Positions 59,920 to 64,000 of a DNA stretch of 64,000 nt are shown here, piece after piece. How positions within the stretch are numbered: the first letter of the stretch is position 1; the number at the start of each line of letters is the position of its first letter. The notes under the pieces are model-generated. The model did not search any database and was not told where the DNA came from. It was given only the letters and a program-made list of their open reading frames with translations. Origin of the DNA: Neorhizobium galegae bv. orientalis str. HAMBI 540 (GTDB lineage Bacteria > Pseudomonadota > Alphaproteobacteria > Rhizobiales > Rhizobiaceae); the NCBI RefSeq assembly GCF_000731315.1, contig NZ_HG938353.1:806001-870000 (forward strand). Reading direction: 5' to 3'. Position numbers and translations under genes: made by a program.

Positions 59920-61332
59920 TTGCTGGCACGTGCCCGCCTGATGTTCCGCTCGACGGCCGTGCGGCTGTCGGCGCTCTATATCCTGCTCTTCGCCTTGTGT
60001 GCGGCATTCCTGGTCATTTACGTGACGGCGATGTCCGAACGGCTGCTGGCGCAGCAGACGCGCCAGTCGCTGCAGGAGGAAGTGCAGGAGATACAGCGCG
60101 CCTATGAACGGGGCGGCGTCAGCCTTCTCCTGCGGATGATGGAGCGGCGGGCCCGCCAGCCGGGCGCGAACCTCTATGTGATCGCGGGTCCCAACGGCGA
60201 GATGCTCGCCGGCAACGTCGCCGCGGTGCAGCCCGGCGTGCTCGACGAGCAGGGCTGGACGGAAATTCCCTTCACCTACGAACCCTATACCGAATCGGAT
60301 CGCCCTGGCCGGCATCTCGCCACGGCCAACGTGATCCGCCTCGACAATGGCCTGCGGATGCTGGTCGGTCGCGATCTCGGCGACCCGAGCCGCTTCCGCG
60401 GCATCGTACGCCGGGCGCTGATGGTGGCGCTGGCCATCATGGGCGTCGGGGCGCTGGTGATCTGGTTCGGCATTGGTCGCAATGCGTTGAAACGCATCGA
60501 CCGGATGTCGGCGGCGAGCCAGAAGATCATGGCCGGCGACCTTTCGCAGCGCCTGCCGGTCGGCAAGTCCGGCGACGAATTCGACCGGCTGTCAGATTCG
60601 CTGAACGCCATGCTTGGACGCATCGAGAAGCTCAACGAAGGTCTGCGTCAGGTTTCCGACAACATTGCCCATGACCTGAAGACGCCGCTGACGAGGCTGC
60701 GCAACAAGGCGGCCGATGCGCTGGGCGAGGATCGTGCGGACGTGCGCCGGACAGCCCTCGAAGGCATCATCGCCGAATCCGACCAGCTCATCCGCACCTT
60801 CAACGCACTGCTGATGATCTCCCGTGTAGAGGCGGGATCGATCGCCGCGGAAATGTCCGATGTCGATCTGTCGGCGATCTCCGCCGACAGCGCCGAGCTC
60901 TATGAGCCCGCGGCGGAGGAAGCGGGCCTGTCGCTGACGACCGAGCTCGAACCGGGGCTCGTGGTCCACGGCAACCGCGAGCTCATCGGGCAGGCGATCT
61001 TCAACCTCCTCGACAACGCCATCAAATACGCCTCCGAGGCAAAGGACGCGGCGCATATCCGCGTTCGCCTCGCCAGGAGCGACGGCACGCTCAGGCTCTC
61101 CGTCTGCGACAACGGCCCCGGCATCCCGGCCAACAAGCGCGGCGAGGTGACCAAGCGGTTCTTCCGCCTGGACGAAAGCCGCTCCAAGCCCGGCACCGGC
61201 CTTGGCCTCTCGCTGGTCGAGGCGGTGATGGAACTGCATGGCGGCTCGCTGGAACTCTCCGCCACCGATGAGGCGAACACCTCGGCGCCCGGCCTGACGG
61301 TCACCATGGTCTTTCCTGCGCCGAAGCCTTAA
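59920..61332 (+). CDS. Sensor histidine kinase, partner of the degP-linked regulator
   Basis: The 470-residue kinase starts at TTG 59920. It has membrane segments at about 15-38 and 165-185 around a periplasmic domain, a HAMP domain (RNALKRIDRMSAASQKIMAGDLSQRLPVGKSGDEFDRLSDSLNAML), phospho-acceptor His251 in NIAHDLKTPLTRL, and ATP-binding motifs NLLDNAIKYA, DNGPGI and GTGLGLSLVEAV. It pairs with the regulator just upstream. Its signal is unknown. Confidence 0.88.
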   Translation: MLARARLMFRSTAVRLSALYILLFALCAAFLVIYVTAMSERLLAQQTRQSLQEEVQEIQRAYERGGVSLLLRMMERRARQPGANLYVIAGPNGEMLAGNVAAVQPGVLDEQGWTEIPFTYEPYTESDRPGRHLATANVIRLDNGLRMLVGRDLGDPSRFRGIVRRALMVALAIMGVGALVIWFGIGRNALKRIDRMSAASQKIMAGDLSQRLPVGKSGDEFDRLSDSLNAMLGRIEKLNEGLRQVSDNIAHDLKTPLTRLRNKAADALGEDRADVRRTALEGIIAESDQLIRTFNALLMISRVEAGSIAAEMSDVDLSAISADSAELYEPAAEEAGLSLTTELEPGLVVHGNRELIGQAIFNLLDNAIKYASEAKDAAHIRVRLARSDGTLRLSVCDNGPGIPANKRGEVTKRFFRLDESRSKPGTGLGLSLVEAVMELHGGSLELSATDEANTSAPGLTVTMVFPAPKP

Positions 61333-61364
61333 GTTTGGCCAGGGAAGAATCACGGGAGGTGCCA

Positions 61365-64000
61365 GTGTCGGAGACCGGAAACCGGCTCGATACGGTGAAG
61401 GCGGAGGTGATCCGTCCGCTGAACCAGACGGAAGCCAAGGCAGCGATGGCTGCCCTGAAGGATATCGGCAAGTCCGAACCCTCGGTCGCGGCACTGCTTG
61501 GCAAGGACGGCGCGCTCAAGGACTTCATCGTCGCGGCTTTCACCCTTTCGCCTTATCTGCGCGACATGGCGGTCATCTCGCCAAAGCTTCTGGTGACAGC
61601 GATCACTGAGCCGTTGGAGCCGGCGCTCGACCGGCTGGTCGAGACGGCGCGGCGGGCCTGGCTGCCGAGAGACGGCAAGGCACCGTCTGAAAACGAGGTG
61701 ATGACGGCACTGCGGACTGCCAAGCGGGCTTTGAGCTTCCTCGTCGCGCTCGCCGATCTCGCCCGCATCTTTTCCGCGAAGGACACGACACGCTGGTTGA
61801 GCCTGTTTGCCGAAGCCTCCGTCGCCGCGGCAATCGACTACCTTCTGGTTGCCGGCCATGAAAGCGGCAAGCTGAAGCTCGCCGACCTGGATGAGCCGAG
61901 CAAGGGTTCGGGCCTGATCGTGCTTGGCATGGGCAAGCTCGGCGGCCGGGAGCTCAACTATTCTTCCGACATCGATATCGTCGTGTTCTTCGATCCCGAA
62001 ACGGGCATCCTCACCGATCCGCTCGACGGGTCGGAAGTCTATGGCCGGATGATGCGCCGCCTGATCCGCATCCTGCAGGAACGTACCGCCGACGGTTACG
62101 TGTTCCGCACCGACCTGCGCCTGCGGCCGGATCCCGGCTCCACGCCGCTCGCCGTCTCGCTCGACGCGGCGCTGATCTATTACGAGGGCAGGGGGCAGAA
62201 CTGGGAGCGGGCAGCCTTCATCAAGGCGCGGCCGATTGCCGGCGACATTGCAGCGGGCGAAAATTTTATGCGGCTGCTGACGCCCTTCGTGTTCCGCAAA
62301 TATCTCGACTATGCGGCGATCGCCGACATTCATTCGATCAAGCGGCAGATCCATGTCCACAAGGGTCACGGCGCGATCGCCGTGAAGGGCCATGACGTCA
62401 AGCTCGGCCGTGGCGGCATCCGCGAGATCGAGTTTTTTGCCCAGACCCAGCAATTGATCGCCGGCGGCCGCATGCCGCCGCTGCGCGCCCGAGATACGGA
62501 AGTGGCGCTTGCCGCACTCGCCGAGGCCAGATGGATCACGCCCGAGATCGCCGCCGAGCTGACCGAGGCCTACTGGTTCCTGCGCGATGTCGAACACCGC
62601 ATCCAGATGGTGCGCGACGAGCAGACTCATAACCTGCCGGAAACCGATGCCGAGCTGAAGCGCATCGCCTTCATGCGCGGTTTTGCCGACACTGCCGGTT
62701 TTTCCGCCCGGCTGGAAGAGGTGCTGCGAACCGTCGAGAAACGTTACGCACGGCTCTTCGAGCAGGAGGCAAAGCTGTCCGGTGGCGACGGCAATCTCGT
62801 CTTCACCGGCCAGCAGGACGATCCGGGCACGCTGAAGACGCTTGCCTCGCTCGGCTTCGAACGGCCGGTCGACATTTCCCGCGTTATCCGCACCTGGCAT
62901 TACGGCCGCTATCGCGCCACCCAGTCTGCCGAGGCGCGCGAGCGGCTGACCGAACTGATGCCCGCGCTGCTGCAGGCTTTCGGCGAGAGCAAGCGCGCCG
63001 ACGAGGCGCTGCTGCGGTTCGACAGCTTCCTGAAAGGCCTGCCGGCCGGCATCCAGCTCTTTTCGCTGATCGGCAACAATCCGCCGCTGCTCGCGCTGAT
63101 CGTCACGATCATGTCCTCGGCGCCGCGGCTTGCCGATATCATCGCCTCCAAGCCGCATGTCTTCGACGGCATGCTGGATCCCGGCCTGATGTCCGAACTG
63201 CCGACCCGCGACTATCTTTCCTATCGCCTGACGGCATTTCTCACCGCCGGCCGGCACTACGAGGAAAAGCTCGACCGGCTGCGCATCTTTGCGGCCGAGC
63301 AGCGGTTCCTGATCGGCATCCGGCTGCTGACGGGGGCGATCTCCGGTGCCCAGGCAGGCCGCGCGTTCACCCATCTCGCCGACCTCCTGATCGACGCCGC
63401 CCTGAAGGCGGTGACCGCAGAAATCCGCAGTGCCCACGGCACCTATCCGGGCGGCCGTGTCGCGGTCATGGGCATGGGTAAACTCGGCAGTTTCGAGCTG
63501 ACGGCCGGTTCCGACGTCGATCTCATTCTGCTCTACGACTATGACAATGAAGCCACGGAAAGCGAGGGCGACAAGCCGCTCGATTCCACCCGCTATTTCA
63601 CCCGCCTGACGCAGCGGCTGATCGCAGCCCTTTCCGCGCCGATGGCGGAAGGGGTGATCTTCGAGGTCGACCTGAGGCTCAGGCCGTCGGGCAACAAGGG
63701 GCCGGTCGCCACCCGCATCAATGCCTTCGGCAAATACCAGCGCGAAGAGGCCTGGACCTGGGAACACATGGCGCTCACCCGCGCCCGGTTGATCTGCGGC
63801 GAAGAAAGCCTCGCCGACGAAGCGAAGGGCATGATCGGCGAAGTGCTATCGACCAAGCCCGATATCGCCAAGATCGCCAAGGACGTGGCCGAGATGCGCG
63901 CGCTGATCGACAAGGAAAAGCCGCCGCGTGACATCTGGGATTTCAAGCTCATTCCGGGCGGCCTGATCGATATTGAGTTCATCGCCCAGTATCTGCGCCT
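61365..64000 (+). CDS. glnE: Glutamine synthetase adenylyltransferase/deadenylase (3' end off the right edge)
   Basis: The first ~879 codons of a gene that runs past the window. GTG 61365 is preceded by GGGAGG. The N-terminal deadenylation domain has VLGMGKLGGRELNYSSDIDIVVFFD (DxD metal site); the second, adenylylating nucleotidyltransferase domain has GMGKLGSFELTAGSDVDLILLYDYD, and DLRLRPSGNKGPVA follows. The window ends in GGLIDIEFIAQYLRL, inside the C-terminal helical region. GlnE adds or removes AMP on glutamine synthetase in answer to PII. Length so far fits the ~980-residue family. Confidence 0.95.
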   Translation, partial: MSETGNRLDTVKAEVIRPLNQTEAKAAMAALKDIGKSEPSVAALLGKDGALKDFIVAAFTLSPYLRDMAVISPKLLVTAITEPLEPALDRLVETARRAWLPRDGKAPSENEVMTALRTAKRALSFLVALADLARIFSAKDTTRWLSLFAEASVAAAIDYLLVAGHESGKLKLADLDEPSKGSGLIVLGMGKLGGRELNYSSDIDIVVFFDPETGILTDPLDGSEVYGRMMRRLIRILQERTADGYVFRTDLRLRPDPGSTPLAVSLDAALIYYEGRGQNWERAAFIKARPIAGDIAAGENFMRLLTPFVFRKYLDYAAIADIHSIKRQIHVHKGHGAIAVKGHDVKLGRGGIREIEFFAQTQQLIAGGRMPPLRARDTEVALAALAEARWITPEIAAELTEAYWFLRDVEHRIQMVRDEQTHNLPETDAELKRIAFMRGFADTAGFSARLEEVLRTVEKRYARLFEQEAKLSGGDGNLVFTGQQDDPGTLKTLASLGFERPVDISRVIRTWHYGRYRATQSAEARERLTELMPALLQAFGESKRADEALLRFDSFLKGLPAGIQLFSLIGNNPPLLALIVTIMSSAPRLADIIASKPHVFDGMLDPGLMSELPTRDYLSYRLTAFLTAGRHYEEKLDRLRIFAAEQRFLIGIRLLTGAISGAQAGRAFTHLADLLIDAALKAVTAEIRSAHGTYPGGRVAVMGMGKLGSFELTAGSDVDLILLYDYDNEATESEGDKPLDSTRYFTRLTQRLIAALSAPMAEGVIFEVDLRLRPSGNKGPVATRINAFGKYQREEAWTWEHMALTRARLICGEESLADEAKGMIGEVLSTKPDIAKIAKDVAEMRALIDKEKPPRDIWDFKLIPGGLIDIEFIAQYLR

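Noticed and set aside
58258..60315. Open frame of 685 codons on the minus strand
   Set aside because: It runs antisense through degP, the terminator and two two-component genes; no gene could sensibly span these.
61350..63767. Open frame of 805 codons on the minus strand
   Set aside because: It is antisense to glnE, whose motifs are clear; the frame is a by-product of high GC and codon bias, and its translation is Arg/His/Gly-rich without a family pattern.

Overview
The window is GC-rich alphaproteobacterial chromosome, almost certainly from the family Rhizobiaceae (Rhizobium/Neorhizobium/Agrobacterium/Sinorhizobium relatives). The evidence is the feuN-feuP-feuQ cluster, the cytochrome c maturation operon cycHJKL followed by degP, a two-component pair and glnE, the rhizobial copper genes actP-hmrR-copZ, many families typical of rhizobia (DUF1491, DUF2336, DUF5330, Thivi_2564), and three copies of a rhizobial intergenic palindromic (RIME-like) element. 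No tRNA, rRNA or CRISPR array was seen.

Layout. 1-13.8 kb is mostly core sequence: a DUF5330 fragment, a PAS histidine kinase overlapping a peptidoglycan-binding protein, an ArsR/AHSA1 pair divergent from a reductase, a LysR regulator divergent from a tautomerase, small conserved genes, a DUF1254/DUF1214 pair and a bifunctional penicillin-binding protein. 14.26-17.36 kb is a mobile element with 20-bp terminal inverted repeats. It holds an IS1-like transposase and four passenger genes: an HTH-ImmA/IrrE protein with a partner of unknown function, plus a basic protein and a zinc-ribbon protein on the other strand. 17.4-30.7 kb is accessory or metabolic: an oxidoreductase/SDR/HxlR set, a LuxR regulator, an OafA-like acyltransferase with an SGNH domain, the copper module with two matching CueR-type operators, an outer-membrane barrel protein, an MFS exporter behind a SoxR-like box, and selO.

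30.7-49.7 kb is a gene transfer agent (GTA) type structural cluster in the order small terminase-like, large terminase, portal, protease, capsid, connectors, tail genes, NlpC/P60 peptidase and a giant TIM-barrel baseplate protein. No integrase, replication or repressor gene is visible, which favours a domesticated GTA over a prophage. It is preceded by a candidate small RNA with its own promoter and terminator. It has been invaded by a lysozyme, an A/B-barrel protein, a ribbon-helix-helix/ParE module whose toxin is frameshifted, an islet with Phd/PemK-like remnants and an MFS gene on the other strand, and a RIME-like repeat.

49.8-64 kb is envelope and respiration core: feuNPQ (periplasmic modulator, response regulator, sensor kinase), a 17-kDa-antigen-like lipoprotein, cycHJKL, the periplasmic protease degP, a second response regulator/kinase pair, and the first ~879 codons of glnE, which runs off the right edge.

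The most unusual items are the IS1-like cargo element with nested inverted repeats, the candidate sRNA heading the GTA cluster, the two broken toxin-antitoxin modules inside that cluster, a SoxR-type box on an MFS gene, and RIME-like repeats that reshape the starts of terL and cycL.
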